Assembly: GCF_000787835.1 (NCBI RefSeq)
Contig: NZ_BBPP01000003.1
Coordinates: 163,411-227,410, forward strand
Reading direction: 5' to 3'
DNA from: Streptacidiphilus melanogenes
GTDB lineage: Bacteria; Actinomycetota; Actinomycetes; Streptomycetales; Streptomycetaceae
DNA: 64,000 nt
The position numbers were made by a program, and so were the translations under genes. Shown here one piece after another: positions 34,467 to 43,814 of this stretch (positions are counted from its first letter, which is position 1; each line of letters opens with the position of its first letter). The notes beneath the pieces are model-generated. The model was not told the origin of the DNA, searched no databases, and worked only from the letters and a program-made list of their open reading frames with translations.

Positions 34467-36569
34467 TCAGGAGAGCAGGGTCCAGGACTGGGCGGGTGCG
34501 GTGGGGTTGGGGGAGGCGGTGACGACGGTGCTGCCCGGGGTGGTGCCGGTGGTGGCGAGGGCGAGGCCGGTGGCGACGTTGGTGACGGTCAGGGCCCCGG
34601 TGGCGGTGTTCTGGACGACGCGCCACTCCTGCCAGGGGTTGCCTGCGGAGTAGTTGAGGAGGTAGGCGGAGTCGCCGGGGCTGCTGCCCGCCGCCAGGAC
34701 GGTGTGGACCTGGGTCGGGGTGTCGCAGTTGTCGCTGATGCGCACGGTCCCGTCCGGGTTGGTGGTGAAGGTCCACTGCTCCGACGTGTGGGTGGGCCAC
34801 CAGGTGTTGACGTCCGCCACGGACGTCACCGGCGCGCTGCACGTGCCGGACGCCTCCAGGGCCAGGGCGCCGGAGCCGGCGGCGGAGCCGAGGGAGTGGT
34901 AGCGGCCGTCGTCGACCACCGTCGCCGGGACGGTGGTGGGCAGCGGGGTCAGCCGGTAGAGCACCGCGCCGTGCGGGGGCACCGAGGCGCTGATCGCGCC
35001 GCCGTTCGCGGCGGTGAACTGGCCGGTGGCGCCGGTCCACAGCTCCTTGGCGGAGTAGCCGGGCCCGGTCAGGCCGAGAGCGCCGAGGCCGGTGGTGACG
35101 GTCTGGGTGTTGTTCGGGTCCTGGTTGACCAGCAGGACGGCGGTGTCGCCGTTCGCGAGTCGGCGCTGGAGCACGACGGGTGCGGTGCTGGAGTTCGGCG
35201 CGCTGCCGACGAGGGTGGCGGGCCTGGCGAGGCTGTCCTGGTCGACGGCGATGACGTCGCGGTTCTCGTAGAGGGCGAGGGCCGAGGCGGACACGCCGGT
35301 GGACCAGGAGTAGCCGTCGTAGCTGTGCACCGAGTCCGCGGCGGTGCGGAAGTCCGCACCGGAGATCAGCGGGGCGGCCATCATGGAGAGGATCGAGATC
35401 TCGGTCTGCGACTCGGTGTCGGTGAACGGCTTGTGGCAGGAGCAGGTGTCGGTGGTGCCCCAGAGCCCGTACGGGTCCTGCCAGCCGGCGAACATCATGT
35501 CCATGTCGTTCCAGCTGCCGGGGCGGACGTTGCCGCGGTACTCCAGCGCGGTCTGCAACTGGCCCTGGTAGAGGACGCCGTCGAGTTCGCTGTCGCGATC
35601 GCCGCCGATCCGGCAGAGGTTGGCGACCTGGCCGCACCACACGCCGGTCGGCGCGTAGCCCGGCGACTGGTACGGCGGCGTGCCGGCCGCGACGACGACG
35701 GGGTCGGTGCGGGCCGGGTCGTTCGGGTCCTGGAGGTACGGGACGCCGGTGTGGACCGGCTGGGCCGAGACGCTGACGGTGACCCGTGGGCGGCCCTGGG
35801 CGGCGGAGGCGGCGTCGAGGGCCTGACGGAAGGTCTGGACGCGCTCGTAGATGGACTGCGTCAGCTCCTTGCCCTCGCCCTGGGTGTAGTAGTCGTGTCC
35901 GTCGGGGCCGGTGATGGGCGGGCCGTAGGGGCAGTCGTCGTACTTGACGAAGTCGACGCCCCAGGAGACGAAGTCGCTCGCGTCGGTGGCCTCGTGGCCG
36001 AGGCTTCCCGGGTGGCCCTGGCAGGTGGTGTAGGTGTCGGTGGCGTACAGGCCGAACTTCATGCCCTTGCTGTGCGCGTACCAGGCCAGGTACTGGATCC
36101 CGTTGACGGTCTGTCCGTCGACCTGCTGCGAGGGGAAGTTGTTCGGGTCCGGGATCAGGTGACCGGAGGTCGGGTCGTTGCCGGTGCCGTCGGTGCCGCT
36201 GACCGGGTTGCCCGCGGCGTCGTAGAGCTGGAGGGAGCCGTAGGCGTCCTTGACGATGTCGGTGGTCTGGCCGCTGCGGTGCATCAGCGACCAGCCGTCG
36301 TCGATGGTGACGGTGTCGTACCCGGCGGCGGCCAGACCGTTCGCGGACATGAAGTCGATGGTCTGCTTCACCTCCTGCTCGTTGATCGCCGGCCCGAAGC
36401 TGTTCCAGGAGTTCCAGCCCATGGGCGGGGTGAGGGCGGTGCCGTTGTCGAGCGCGACGGCCGGGCCGGCGGGGGTCAGCCCGGTGGCGCCGAGGCCGAA
36501 GGCCAGGGCCGGCGCGGTGAGGGCGAGGACCAGCACGGTGCGGACGGTTCTGGGCAGGGGTGCTCGCAT
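34467..36569 (-). CDS. Secreted GH27 alpha-galactosidase with ricin-type C-terminal module
   Basis: 700 residues from ATG 36569. Signal peptide (M-R-A-P-L-P-R, cleavage after about residue 38), then the GH27 barrel opening with L-T-P-P-M-G-W-N-S-W-N. The nucleophile Asp211 lies in V-K-Y-D-D-C and the acid/base in S-W-N-D-M-D. A beta-sandwich domain follows, then a linker and a ricin-B/CBM13-like module (W-T-F-T-T-N-P-D-G-T-V, A-Q-S-W-T-L-L at the end). It releases alpha-galactose from galactosides outside the cell. It is divergent from a second GH27 enzyme. Confidence 0.92.
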   Translation of the reverse strand: MRAPLPRTVRTVLVLALTAPALAFGLGATGLTPAGPAVALDNGTALTPPMGWNSWNSFGPAINEQEVKQTIDFMSANGLAAAGYDTVTIDDGWSLMHRSGQTTDIVKDAYGSLQLYDAAGNPVSGTDGTGNDPTSGHLIPDPNNFPSQQVDGQTVNGIQYLAWYAHSKGMKFGLYATDTYTTCQGHPGSLGHEATDASDFVSWGVDFVKYDDCPYGPPITGPDGHDYYTQGEGKELTQSIYERVQTFRQALDAASAAQGRPRVTVSVSAQPVHTGVPYLQDPNDPARTDPVVVAAGTPPYQSPGYAPTGVWCGQVANLCRIGGDRDSELDGVLYQGQLQTALEYRGNVRPGSWNDMDMMFAGWQDPYGLWGTTDTCSCHKPFTDTESQTEISILSMMAAPLISGADFRTAADSVHSYDGYSWSTGVSASALALYENRDVIAVDQDSLARPATLVGSAPNSSTAPVVLQRRLANGDTAVLLVNQDPNNTQTVTTGLGALGLTGPGYSAKELWTGATGQFTAANGGAISASVPPHGAVLYRLTPLPTTVPATVVDDGRYHSLGSAAGSGALALEASGTCSAPVTSVADVNTWWPTHTSEQWTFTTNPDGTVRISDNCDTPTQVHTVLAAGSSPGDSAYLLNYSAGNPWQEWRVVQNTATGALTVTNVATGLALATTGTTPGSTVVTASPNPTAPAQSWTLLS

Positions 36570-36904
36570 GCTTGCGGCTCCGAGGGGCGCGAGGGCGGTC
36601 GGGTGGGTGGTGCGCCTTGCGCGGTGCAAAACAACACAATCAAACGCCATCCCACTGGGGGCGGCGGGCCGTGACGTGCGCATCAGCGGCGAGGGCGGCC
36701 CCCTCGGTCGGCTGATCGTGCTGATGAAAGGTCATCTGTGGTGCAGTGACTTCTGATTGGCAGCGTGGGGAGTGTAATGGCACATGACATACCGCACCAG
36801 CCTCTCTGCAAGATTGTGTGTGATATTGACGGATGCTGTTGGTTTTGCTTCTCTGGGCAGGCCGTGAACCACCCCTGACGGACCCTTCGGATCCTGGAGT
36901 AGGC
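36570..36904. promoter_or_regulatory. Divergent promoter region of the two GH27 genes
   Basis: 335 bp without a gene, visibly richer in A and T than its surroundings, especially 36621-36655 and 36721-36860. It must carry both promoters; GGAG at 36896-36899 is the ribosome site of the rightward gene. I found no convincing long palindrome of the LacI, ROK or DasR type. Confidence 0.5.
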
Positions 36905-39004
36905 ATGCGCAAAACATGGGCCGCACTCGTTGCGGCCTCCCTCGCGGCGAGCGCGCTCGCCACGGTCCCGTTGACCGCCGCACCGGCCGCCGCCCTCGGC
37001 AACGGCCTGGCGCTCACCCCTCCCATGGGCTGGAACGACTGGAACGCGTTCGGCTGCGACGTCAGCGAGAAGCTCGTCGAGCAGACCGCCGACAAGATCG
37101 TTGCCAGCGGCCTGCAAGCCGCGGGATACCAGTACGTCAACATCGACGACTGCTGGATGACCCACGACCGGGACGCCGACGGTGACCTCGTCCCCGACCC
37201 CGCCAAGTTCCCCGACGGCATCAAGGGCGTCGCGGACTACGTCCACGCCAAGGGACTCAAGCTCGGCATCTACGAGAGCGCCGGCACCCTCACCTGCGCC
37301 GGCTATCCCGGCAGCCTGGGCCACGAGAAGCAGGACGCCGCCACCTTCGCCTCCTGGGGCGTCGACTACCTCAAGTACGACAACTGCTACAACCAGGGCA
37401 TCCCCTCGCTCCAGCGCTACACCGCCATGCGCGACGCCCTCGCCGCCACCGGCCGCCCGATCGTCTACAGCCTCTGCAACTGGGGCAACGAGTCCGTCCC
37501 GTCCTGGGGCGCGGGCGTCGGCAACCTGTGGCGCACCACCGGCGACATCAACGCCTCCTTCGGCTCGATGCTGTCCAACTTCCACCAGAACGTGCAGCTC
37601 GCCGCCGACGCCGGGCCCGGCGCCTGGAACGACCCCGACATGCTCGAGGTCGGCAACGGCATGACCCCCACAGAGGACCGCAGCGAGTTCTCCCTGTGGT
37701 CGGAGATGGCCGCGCCGCTCGTCTCCGGAACCGACCTGCGCACCGCGAGTGCGGACACCCTCGCCATCTACGGCAACCGCGAGGTGATCACCGTCGACCA
37801 GGACCCGCTCGGCCGCCAGGGCCGACCGGTCACCCTCGCCGACGGGCTCGACGTGCTCGCCAAGCCCCTCGCCGACGGCAGCGTCGCGGTGACCCTGTTC
37901 AACGAGAACCCCGGCCGCGCCACCGTCTCCACCACGGCCGCGGCCGTCGGTCTGCCCGCCGCCAAGGGCTACGTGCTGCGCGACCTGTGGGCACACCGGA
38001 GCACCGCCACCGGCTCCGCCGGCGTCATCGCGGCCTCCGTGCCCGGCCACGGCACCGTGATGTACCGCGTCACCCCGACCGGTCGACCGGGGACCCTCGC
38101 CCCCGCGCTCGTCCTGGACACCACCGCGCCGCAGTTCACCGCGGGCGCCTCGGCCACCGTCGAATCGACCTTCACCGACAACGGCGCCAAGGCCGTCACG
38201 GACACCCGCCTCGCGCTCTCCGCACCCAGCGGATGGACCGTCAAGCCGCTCACCGCGACCCGGTTCGCCCGCGTCGGCCCCGGCAAGATGGCCATCGCCG
38301 CCTTCCGGGTCACCGCACCGGCCACGCCGACCGCGCCGATCGCCCACGTCCAGCTCACCGGAACGGCCACCGCGCGCTGGTCCGGCGGCACGGCCGAGAT
38401 CGACTCCGCGAACTCCGCCGAAGTGCCCTCGGCCGTCCAGTCGCCGCTGCGCACCTTCACCGACAACACCGCCGTCTTCGGCCAGGCGGGCGACCGCCTC
38501 GCGATCGACGGAGCCGGTGCGGACCTGTGGGGCGGCACCGACCAGTACAGCGCCGTCTACCAGCAGGGCGCCGAGCACGACGGCTCCACCACCGTCGTCG
38601 AGCTCACCGGCCAGGCCGCGACCAGCGACTGGGCCAAGGCCGGTCTGATCGTCCGCAACGACATGACCGCGCCCGCCAGTTCGCCCGGCTACGTGATCCT
38701 GGCCGAGGCCCCCGGCAAGGGCTACGTCCTGCAGTGGGACAGCGACGGCGACGGGCAGTTGGACTCCAACAGCGCCCCGTCCAACCAGGGCAGCGGCACC
38801 GCCGTCTATCCGTCCTGGCTCAAGCTGGTCCGCGACGGATCCGTCTTCACCGGCTACTGGTCCACCGACGGAACCAACTGGACCCAGGTCGGCCAGGCCA
38901 CCGTGCCCGGCGTCGCGGGCACCCAGGACGTCGGCGTGTTCACCAGCTCGCACAGCGACGGCACGAGCGGCGAGGCGGACTTCACCGGCCTCACCCAGAG
39001 CTGA
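36905..39004 (+). CDS. Secreted GH27 alpha-galactosidase with NEW3-like and C-terminal beta-sandwich domains
   Basis: 699 residues. Signal peptide (M-R-K-T-W, cleavage near A-A-A-L), the catalytic barrel with L-T-P-P-M-G-W-N-D-W-N, nucleophile Asp159 in L-K-Y-D-N-C and acid/base in W-N-D-P-D-M-L-E. After the catalytic C-terminal sandwich comes a NEW3-like domain (about 410-500, A-P-S-G-W-T-V). Residues 510-699 resemble a DUF1349/concanavalin-like domain (D-W-A-K-A-G-L-I-V-R-N-D, Y-W-S-T-D-G-T-N-W). The domain tail differs from its divergent partner, so the two likely attack different galactosides. Confidence 0.92.
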   Translation: MRKTWAALVAASLAASALATVPLTAAPAAALGNGLALTPPMGWNDWNAFGCDVSEKLVEQTADKIVASGLQAAGYQYVNIDDCWMTHDRDADGDLVPDPAKFPDGIKGVADYVHAKGLKLGIYESAGTLTCAGYPGSLGHEKQDAATFASWGVDYLKYDNCYNQGIPSLQRYTAMRDALAATGRPIVYSLCNWGNESVPSWGAGVGNLWRTTGDINASFGSMLSNFHQNVQLAADAGPGAWNDPDMLEVGNGMTPTEDRSEFSLWSEMAAPLVSGTDLRTASADTLAIYGNREVITVDQDPLGRQGRPVTLADGLDVLAKPLADGSVAVTLFNENPGRATVSTTAAAVGLPAAKGYVLRDLWAHRSTATGSAGVIAASVPGHGTVMYRVTPTGRPGTLAPALVLDTTAPQFTAGASATVESTFTDNGAKAVTDTRLALSAPSGWTVKPLTATRFARVGPGKMAIAAFRVTAPATPTAPIAHVQLTGTATARWSGGTAEIDSANSAEVPSAVQSPLRTFTDNTAVFGQAGDRLAIDGAGADLWGGTDQYSAVYQQGAEHDGSTTVVELTGQAATSDWAKAGLIVRNDMTAPASSPGYVILAEAPGKGYVLQWDSDGDGQLDSNSAPSNQGSGTAVYPSWLKLVRDGSVFTGYWSTDGTNWTQVGQATVPGVAGTQDVGVFTSSHSDGTSGEADFTGLTQS

Positions 39005-39031
39005 CGGGCCACCGGCCCGGCGGTTTCCGTG

Positions 39032-39069
39032 CCGATGGCGGTGGGGCGGCTGCGCTCCACCGCCATCGG
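39032..39069. terminator. Bidirectional hairpin terminator
   Basis: CCGATGGCGGTGG (39032-39044) and CCACCGCCATCGG (39057-39069) form a perfect 13-bp stem with a 12-nt loop between convergent genes. Confidence 0.82.
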
Positions 39070-39091
39070 ACGCGGGGCGGCCCGCAGGGCT

Positions 39092-40567
39092 TCATCCCCG
39101 CCGGGCGGGATCAGGCCCGAACCAGCGGGTCAGTGCCTCGTCGAGCCCCGCACGTGTCCCGTCGCCGACCCACGCGACATGCCCGTCGGGGCGGATCAGG
39201 ACCGCGGCGGGTGCCTCGACGGCGCCGACCACCGGCAGCTCCCACGCGCCCGCGTACCGCGCGTCGACCGAGCGCACGCGGTTCCGCCAGGAACCGGGCG
39301 TCAGGCTGCCTGGCTCACCCAGGTTCAGCAGCACGGCGCGCGCGTCGTGCAGGAGCGGGTAGACCCGCGAGGGGCCGTCCGCGCCCGTCAGGTCGAGGTC
39401 CGGCATCCGGCGTCCTACGAGTGGGTGCGCGTCGTCCCCGCCCTCGTCCGCGTGGCGGACGTCGAGGCCGAGATGCAGGCAGGCCAGCCTGACCCGGGCC
39501 GCGTCGACCGACATCAGGTCGGCCACGATGTCGGCCAGGGCGCCGACGCGGGCGTCCGCCCGCTGGGTCGCCGACATCGCCATCGTGTACTTCAGCACGC
39601 GGGCCGTGGCCGGGTGACGCTCCGCCTGATACGTGTCCAGGAGGCTGTCCGGTGCGACGCCCCTGACCACCTGCGCGAGCTTCCACCCCAGGTTCACCGC
39701 GTCCTCGACGCCGAGCCCGATCCCCTGCCCGCCCGTGGGACCGTGGACGTGCGCGGCGTCGCCCGCCAGCAGCACGCGCCCGGCGCGGTACGCGGCGGCC
39801 TGCCTGGTCGCGTCGCCGAACCGCGAGAGCGACGTGGGGTCGTGCACCCCGAAGTCGGTGCCGTACACCGCGACGAGGGCGCCGCGGAGGTCGGCCAGGG
39901 TGGGCTCGGCCCCCTGCCCCACCTGCTGCTCGGTGACCAGCACCTGCGTCGTCCGGCCGTCGCCCAGGGGCGTCAGCCCGTGAATCCCCGTCTCGTCGAC
40001 GCGCATGCCCGTCGGCGTCTCCTCGGTGACCTCCACCTCGGCGATCAGCATGGTCCTGGTCGCCTCCCATCCGGGGAACGCGATACCCGCCGCCTTCCGG
40101 ATCGTGCTCCGTCCGCCGTCGGCCGCCACGAGGTACCGGGCGCGCAGCGGAGCGCCGTCCGCCAGGCGCAGGTCGACGCCGTCGGCGTCCTGCGTGAACC
40201 CGACCACCTCCCGACCCCGGTGCACCGGCACGCCCAGCTCGGCGATCCAGTCCGCCAGGATGCTCTCGATGCGGCTCTGCACCAGCCCCAGCGTGTACGG
40301 ATGCCGGGTCGGAATGTCGCTGACGTCCACCCGCGCTCCCGCGAAGGACGCCGCCGAGACCGTCTGTCCCGCGGCGAGGAAGCGCTCGGCGACGCCCCGC
40401 TGGTCGAGGATCTCGATCGTGCGCGCGTGAAAGCCGCGGGCGCGCATGCCGACGAGGCCGGAGGTGGCGCGTCTCTCCACGACCTGCACGTCCACACCTG
40501 CCAGCGCGAGCTCGCCCGCCAGCATCATCCCGGTGGGACCCGCTCCGGCCACGACCACATCGATCAT
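39092..40567 (-). CDS. FAD-dependent monooxygenase (Rox/PgaE-like)
   Basis: 491 residues from ATG 40567, directly before the Rossmann motif D-V-V-V-A-G-A-G-P-T-G-M-M-L-A-G-E. Further motifs are R-A-R-G-F-H-A-R-T-I-E, the D-G mid-motif V-A-A-D-G-G-R-S-T-I-R and the second FAD motif L-L-A-G-D-A-A-H-V-H-G-P-T-G-G-Q-G. The C-terminal thioredoxin-like domain is typical of aromatic polyketide hydroxylases and rifampicin monooxygenases. It lies alone, so a role in resistance or detoxification is as likely as biosynthesis. Confidence 0.9.
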   Translation of the reverse strand: MIDVVVAGAGPTGMMLAGELALAGVDVQVVERRATSGLVGMRARGFHARTIEILDQRGVAERFLAAGQTVSAASFAGARVDVSDIPTRHPYTLGLVQSRIESILADWIAELGVPVHRGREVVGFTQDADGVDLRLADGAPLRARYLVAADGGRSTIRKAAGIAFPGWEATRTMLIAEVEVTEETPTGMRVDETGIHGLTPLGDGRTTQVLVTEQQVGQGAEPTLADLRGALVAVYGTDFGVHDPTSLSRFGDATRQAAAYRAGRVLLAGDAAHVHGPTGGQGIGLGVEDAVNLGWKLAQVVRGVAPDSLLDTYQAERHPATARVLKYTMAMSATQRADARVGALADIVADLMSVDAARVRLACLHLGLDVRHADEGGDDAHPLVGRRMPDLDLTGADGPSRVYPLLHDARAVLLNLGEPGSLTPGSWRNRVRSVDARYAGAWELPVVGAVEAPAAVLIRPDGHVAWVGDGTRAGLDEALTRWFGPDPARRG

Positions 40568-40821
40568 CTGAACCACTTTCACCCTGGCCCGAGCACCGGG
40601 CACGACCGCAGGAGTCTGGACCACGCAGGGGGCCTTGCCGCAAGGCCCCCCACGGGCTGTACTTTTGAAGTGGCAGGGAGCGTCTGCTGCCACAAGTTCA
40701 CCGGCTGGGTCTGCTCCAGTCACGCAGCCGCGCTGGCGGGACCCGAGCGAGAGGCCTGCGGCCCTCCGCCGTGGGCCGATCCGATGGCCACCTCGCCGAC
40801 GCCGCCCGCAGGGTCCGCAGC

Positions 40822-41043
40822 ATGAAACCCAACCTTGTGGATCCGGCGACGATCACGACGGAGATGGCCGCGCAGATTCGCGCGTGGCGAGTCGACGGGG
40901 ACTACACCTGTCGCGCCGTGGCCCAGGCCGCGACCGACCTGTGGGGCTCGGAGCACGGCAGCAACCAGCTCTACGGCCAGGACCTCTGCGCAGCCGCCGC
41001 AACCGCGCTGGGCGAGGACTCCTCCAAGGAGCCATGGAACTGA
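40822..41043 (+). CDS. Small conserved hypothetical protein
   Basis: 73 residues from ATG 40822. The compact text I-R-A-W-R-V, Y-T-C-R-A-V-A-Q-A-A, L-W-G-S and N-Q-L-Y-G-Q-D-L-C-A-A-A-A ends in E-P-W-N. Conserved-looking aromatic residues and two Cys suggest a real small protein. I know the pattern from streptomycete genomes but no function. Confidence 0.65.
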   Translation: MKPNLVDPATITTEMAAQIRAWRVDGDYTCRAVAQAATDLWGSEHGSNQLYGQDLCAAAATALGEDSSKEPWN

Positions 41044-41136
41044 CGCCTGACCGGTCCCTTCCTTGGCATCATTCGGATGGGCGGGCGACCCGGACGAAGC
41101 CCGGCCGCGCCGTCGGCCGGCCTGTGGAGGAGCACG

Positions 41137-41652
41137 GTGAAGACGCGTCAGAAGGACAACGGTGCCCCTGAACCCCAGACGCCGTGGAACGAGATCAGGC
41201 CTCGGCTGTGGATGGGCGGCCACTTCTGGGTCGGCCCCGAAGGGCAGGTGCGGGCCGCCGTCGTCGACGCGGAGTTCGACCTGGTCGTCAGTCTGTTCAC
41301 CCGGGAGGGTCACGGGCCGCACCCGCGTGTCGACCACCTGGTCACCGAGATCCCTGACGGACCGCTCACCGCGGCGCAGATCGACTCTGTCAGGAAGCTG
41401 GCGACGACGGTCGCAGCAGCGGTGCGCAGCGACCGCAGCGTCCTCGTGCGGTGCAGGTCCGGATACAACCGCTCCGGGCTGGTGGTCGCGCAGGCCCTGG
41501 TCGAGCTCGGGCAGGACGCCGCCACGGCCGTCGAGCTCATCCGGGAGCGGCGGTCGCCCTGGGCCCTGCACAACCGCGCCTTCGAGCAGTACCTCAAGAC
41601 AGGGCTCGACGTCGCCCAGCTCCTGGCCGGTCTTGACCCGGCTTCCTCGTAG
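41137..41652 (+). CDS. Dual-specificity-type protein phosphatase
   Basis: 171 residues, GTG 41137 with GTGGAGGAG just upstream. The phosphatase loop C-R-S-G-Y-N-R-S (Cys106, Arg112) follows V-L-V-R, the C-x5-R signature of cysteine phosphatases. The upstream general-acid loop is in V-T-E-I-P-D-G-P. It likely dephosphorylates a protein or phospho-metabolite in the cytoplasm. The next gene starts 10 bp downstream. Confidence 0.82.
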   Translation: MKTRQKDNGAPEPQTPWNEIRPRLWMGGHFWVGPEGQVRAAVVDAEFDLVVSLFTREGHGPHPRVDHLVTEIPDGPLTAAQIDSVRKLATTVAAAVRSDRSVLVRCRSGYNRSGLVVAQALVELGQDAATAVELIRERRSPWALHNRAFEQYLKTGLDVAQLLAGLDPASS

Positions 41653-41662
41653 GATCGCCTGC

Positions 41663-42409
41663 ATGGCACTGCGACCTGTTCTGCTGAACATCAAGGCTCG
41701 TGACCACGAGGCCGTCGGGCGGTTCTGGGCGGAGGCGCTCGGGTGGAGTGTCCGTGGCGGCACGCCCGGTGTGACGACGTGTGTCGCACCCGTCGGCGAC
41801 CCCGCCTGGCCCGACCCCGTCGCACTCTGGATCGTCGTCGTCGCTGTTCCGGAACCCAAGACGACGACGAAGAACCGGGTGCATCTCGACCTCGCCACCA
41901 CCTCCGCGGCTCACCAGGAGGAGCTGGTCGCGCGCCTGCGGGCGCTCGGCGCGACGCCGGCTCAGGTGGGGCAGGGGGAGGTGCCGTGGACGGTGCTCGC
42001 CGACCCGGAGGGGAACGAGTTCTGCGTGCTGGAGCCCCGGGAGGTCTACCGGGACACCGGGCCGGTCGCCGCCGTGGTGGTCGACTGCGCGGATCCGCGG
42101 GCCATGGCGCGGTTCTGGGGCGAGGCGGTGGACTGGACCCTGCACGAGGTCGACGACGACTTCGCGGCGTTTCGCTCGGCCGAGGGCGTCGGCCCGTATC
42201 TGGAGTTCATCCGCACGCCCGACGCGAAGACCGTGCCGGACCGCGTGCATGTCGACCTGCTGCCGTACCCCGGGGACGACAAGGCGGCGGAGGCGGCCCG
42301 ACTGCGGGCCCTCGGCGCTGCCGACCTCGACCTCGGCCAGGGTGACGTCCCGTGGACGTGCCTGACCGATCCGGAAGGTCACGAGTTCTGCGTCCTCGCC
42401 CCTTCCTGA
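41663..42409 (+). CDS. Two-domain VOC (glyoxalase-like) protein
   Basis: 248 residues. Two tandem VOC modules: residues 1-125 (V-L-L-N-I-K-A-R-D, W-T-V-L-A-D-P-E-G-N-E-F-C-V-L-E) and 130-248 (V-V-V-D-C-A-D-P, T-C-L-T-D-P-E-G-H-E-F-C-V-L). Both end with the same D-P-E-G-x-E-F-C-V-L strand, showing internal duplication. VOC proteins include glyoxalases, dioxygenases and resistance proteins. Metal ligands are not assignable with certainty. Confidence 0.85.
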   Translation: MALRPVLLNIKARDHEAVGRFWAEALGWSVRGGTPGVTTCVAPVGDPAWPDPVALWIVVVAVPEPKTTTKNRVHLDLATTSAAHQEELVARLRALGATPAQVGQGEVPWTVLADPEGNEFCVLEPREVYRDTGPVAAVVVDCADPRAMARFWGEAVDWTLHEVDDDFAAFRSAEGVGPYLEFIRTPDAKTVPDRVHVDLLPYPGDDKAAEAARLRALGAADLDLGQGDVPWTCLTDPEGHEFCVLAPS

Positions 42410-42468
42410 CCTCCTGACGGCCCGAGGTCCCGAGATCCGAGATCCCGACCGGGAGCCGCGCAGGCGAC

Positions 42469-42499
42469 GGCCCCGCCGCCCAGGACGGGCGGCGGGGCC
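42469..42499. terminator. Bidirectional terminator
   Basis: GGCCCCGCCGCCC (42469-42481) and GGGCGGCGGGGCC (42487-42499) form a perfect 13-bp stem with a 5-nt loop between the convergent VOC and cold-shock genes. Confidence 0.85.
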
Positions 42500-42520
42500 G
42501 AGTGCACTGCTGGTGTGGCG

Positions 42521-42724
42521 TCAGCCGCGGACGATGTTCGCCGCCTGCGGGCCCTTGGCGCCCTGCTCGACGTCGAACGTGACGGTCTCACCCTCGACGA
42601 GCTCGCGGTAGCCGTTGCCGGTGATCGCGGAGTAGTGGGCGAAGACGTCCGGGCCGCCGCCGGCCTGCTCGATGAAGCCGAAGCCCTTCTCGGAGTTGAA
42701 CCACTTCACGGTGCCCTGAGCCAT
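42521..42724 (-). CDS. CspA-family cold-shock protein
   Basis: 67 residues from ATG 42724, preceded by GGGAG. Both RNA-binding motifs are present: K-G-F-G-F-I (RNP1) and V-F-A-H-Y (RNP2), after the opening G-T-V-K-W-F-N-S-E. It melts RNA secondary structure. The upstream gap to the methyltransferase (255 bp) should contain its 5' leader. Confidence 0.96.
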   Translation of the reverse strand: MAQGTVKWFNSEKGFGFIEQAGGGPDVFAHYSAITGNGYRELVEGETVTFDVEQGAKGPQAANIVRG

Positions 42725-42979
42725 ACTGATCTCCCATTCGGGACGGAGCGGCACCCGGTCATGGGTACCGCTGGGTTTGGTCGCGTCCTCGAACAGCAGG
42801 TGAAGCGGTACGGCGGACAGCGAGTATCGGTGATCACGTTACGCTGTGCCACCCTCCCATGTCTCTGGGCTGCGGGTCACATCTTCGCAGCGTCGCGCGA
42901 AGTGTCCTGATCTGTCCCGACCTGGGAAGCGGCAGGAATTGGCTTGCATGCAGAGGCCGCTCCTGCTGGGATCGAGATC

Positions 42980-43765
42980 ATGGTCGATACCACGCGTTCC
43001 GCGCTCTACGACTCGATCGGAATCGGCTACGCCGCCATGCGCCGGGAGGACCCCCGGTGGCGCGCGAGGATCCTCGACGCCGTCGGCGACGCGGCGCCCG
43101 TGCTCAACGTCGGTGCGGGGGCCGGTTCCTACGAGCCGCACGACCGGCTGGTCGTGGCGCTGGACCCCTCGGCCGAGATGCTGGCCCAGCGGGCGCCGGG
43201 TGCGGCGCCGTGCGTGCTGGGCGTGGCCGAGCAGTTGCCCGCGGCCGACGGAGCCTACGGCGTGGCCATGGGCGTGCTGACCGTGCACCACTGGCCCGAC
43301 TGGCGACGCGGTCTCGCCGAGCTGCGGCGGGTGGCCGCGCGGCAGGTGATCGTGGCCACGGACACCGACCGGCTGGCGCAGTTCTGGCTCACCCGCGACT
43401 ACGTCCCCGAACTCGCCCCCTACGAACGGCGGCAGGTCACGGCCCACCAGGTCGCGGCCGAGCTCGGCACCGCGGACGTACGCGTCCTGCCGCTGCCGCG
43501 CGACTTCTCCGACGCCGTCTATCCGGCCTTCTGGCGCCGCCCCGAAGCCTTCCTGAACGAGGAGCTGTGGCGTCACTCCTCCGCCCTCGCCAGGCTCGAC
43601 CCGTCGGTCCGCCGACGCGCCCTCACCCGGCTGGCCGCCGACCTCGCCGACGGGACCTGGCACGAGCGCAACGCCGATCTCATGGAGCTCGACGAGTTCG
43701 ACGCGGGGTTCCGCCTCGTCGTGCGCGACGGCGACGCCCTGGACCGAGCTGCACCGCCCGCCTGA
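42980..43765 (+). CDS. Class I SAM-dependent methyltransferase
   Basis: 261 residues from ATG 42980; an upstream TTG at 42944 is possible. The SAM motif is V-L-N-V-G-A-G-A-G-S-Y-E-P, followed by V-V-A-L-D-P-S and G-V-A-E-Q-L-P-A-A-D-G-A-Y-G, then V-L-T-V-H-H-W-P-D-W, the UbiE/Methyltransf_11 pattern. The small-molecule substrate is unknown. Confidence 0.88.
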   Translation: MVDTTRSALYDSIGIGYAAMRREDPRWRARILDAVGDAAPVLNVGAGAGSYEPHDRLVVALDPSAEMLAQRAPGAAPCVLGVAEQLPAADGAYGVAMGVLTVHHWPDWRRGLAELRRVAARQVIVATDTDRLAQFWLTRDYVPELAPYERRQVTAHQVAAELGTADVRVLPLPRDFSDAVYPAFWRRPEAFLNEELWRHSSALARLDPSVRRRALTRLAADLADGTWHERNADLMELDEFDAGFRLVVRDGDALDRAAPPA

Positions 43766-43814
43766 GCAGAGCGCCTGCTACGCCGTCCCGCCAGTTACGC
43801 CGTCCCGCCATGGC

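Noticed and set aside
42944..42979. Upstream TTG start of the methyltransferase
   Set aside because: No better ribosome site precedes it, and the extra residues do not look conserved; ATG 42980 was preferred.
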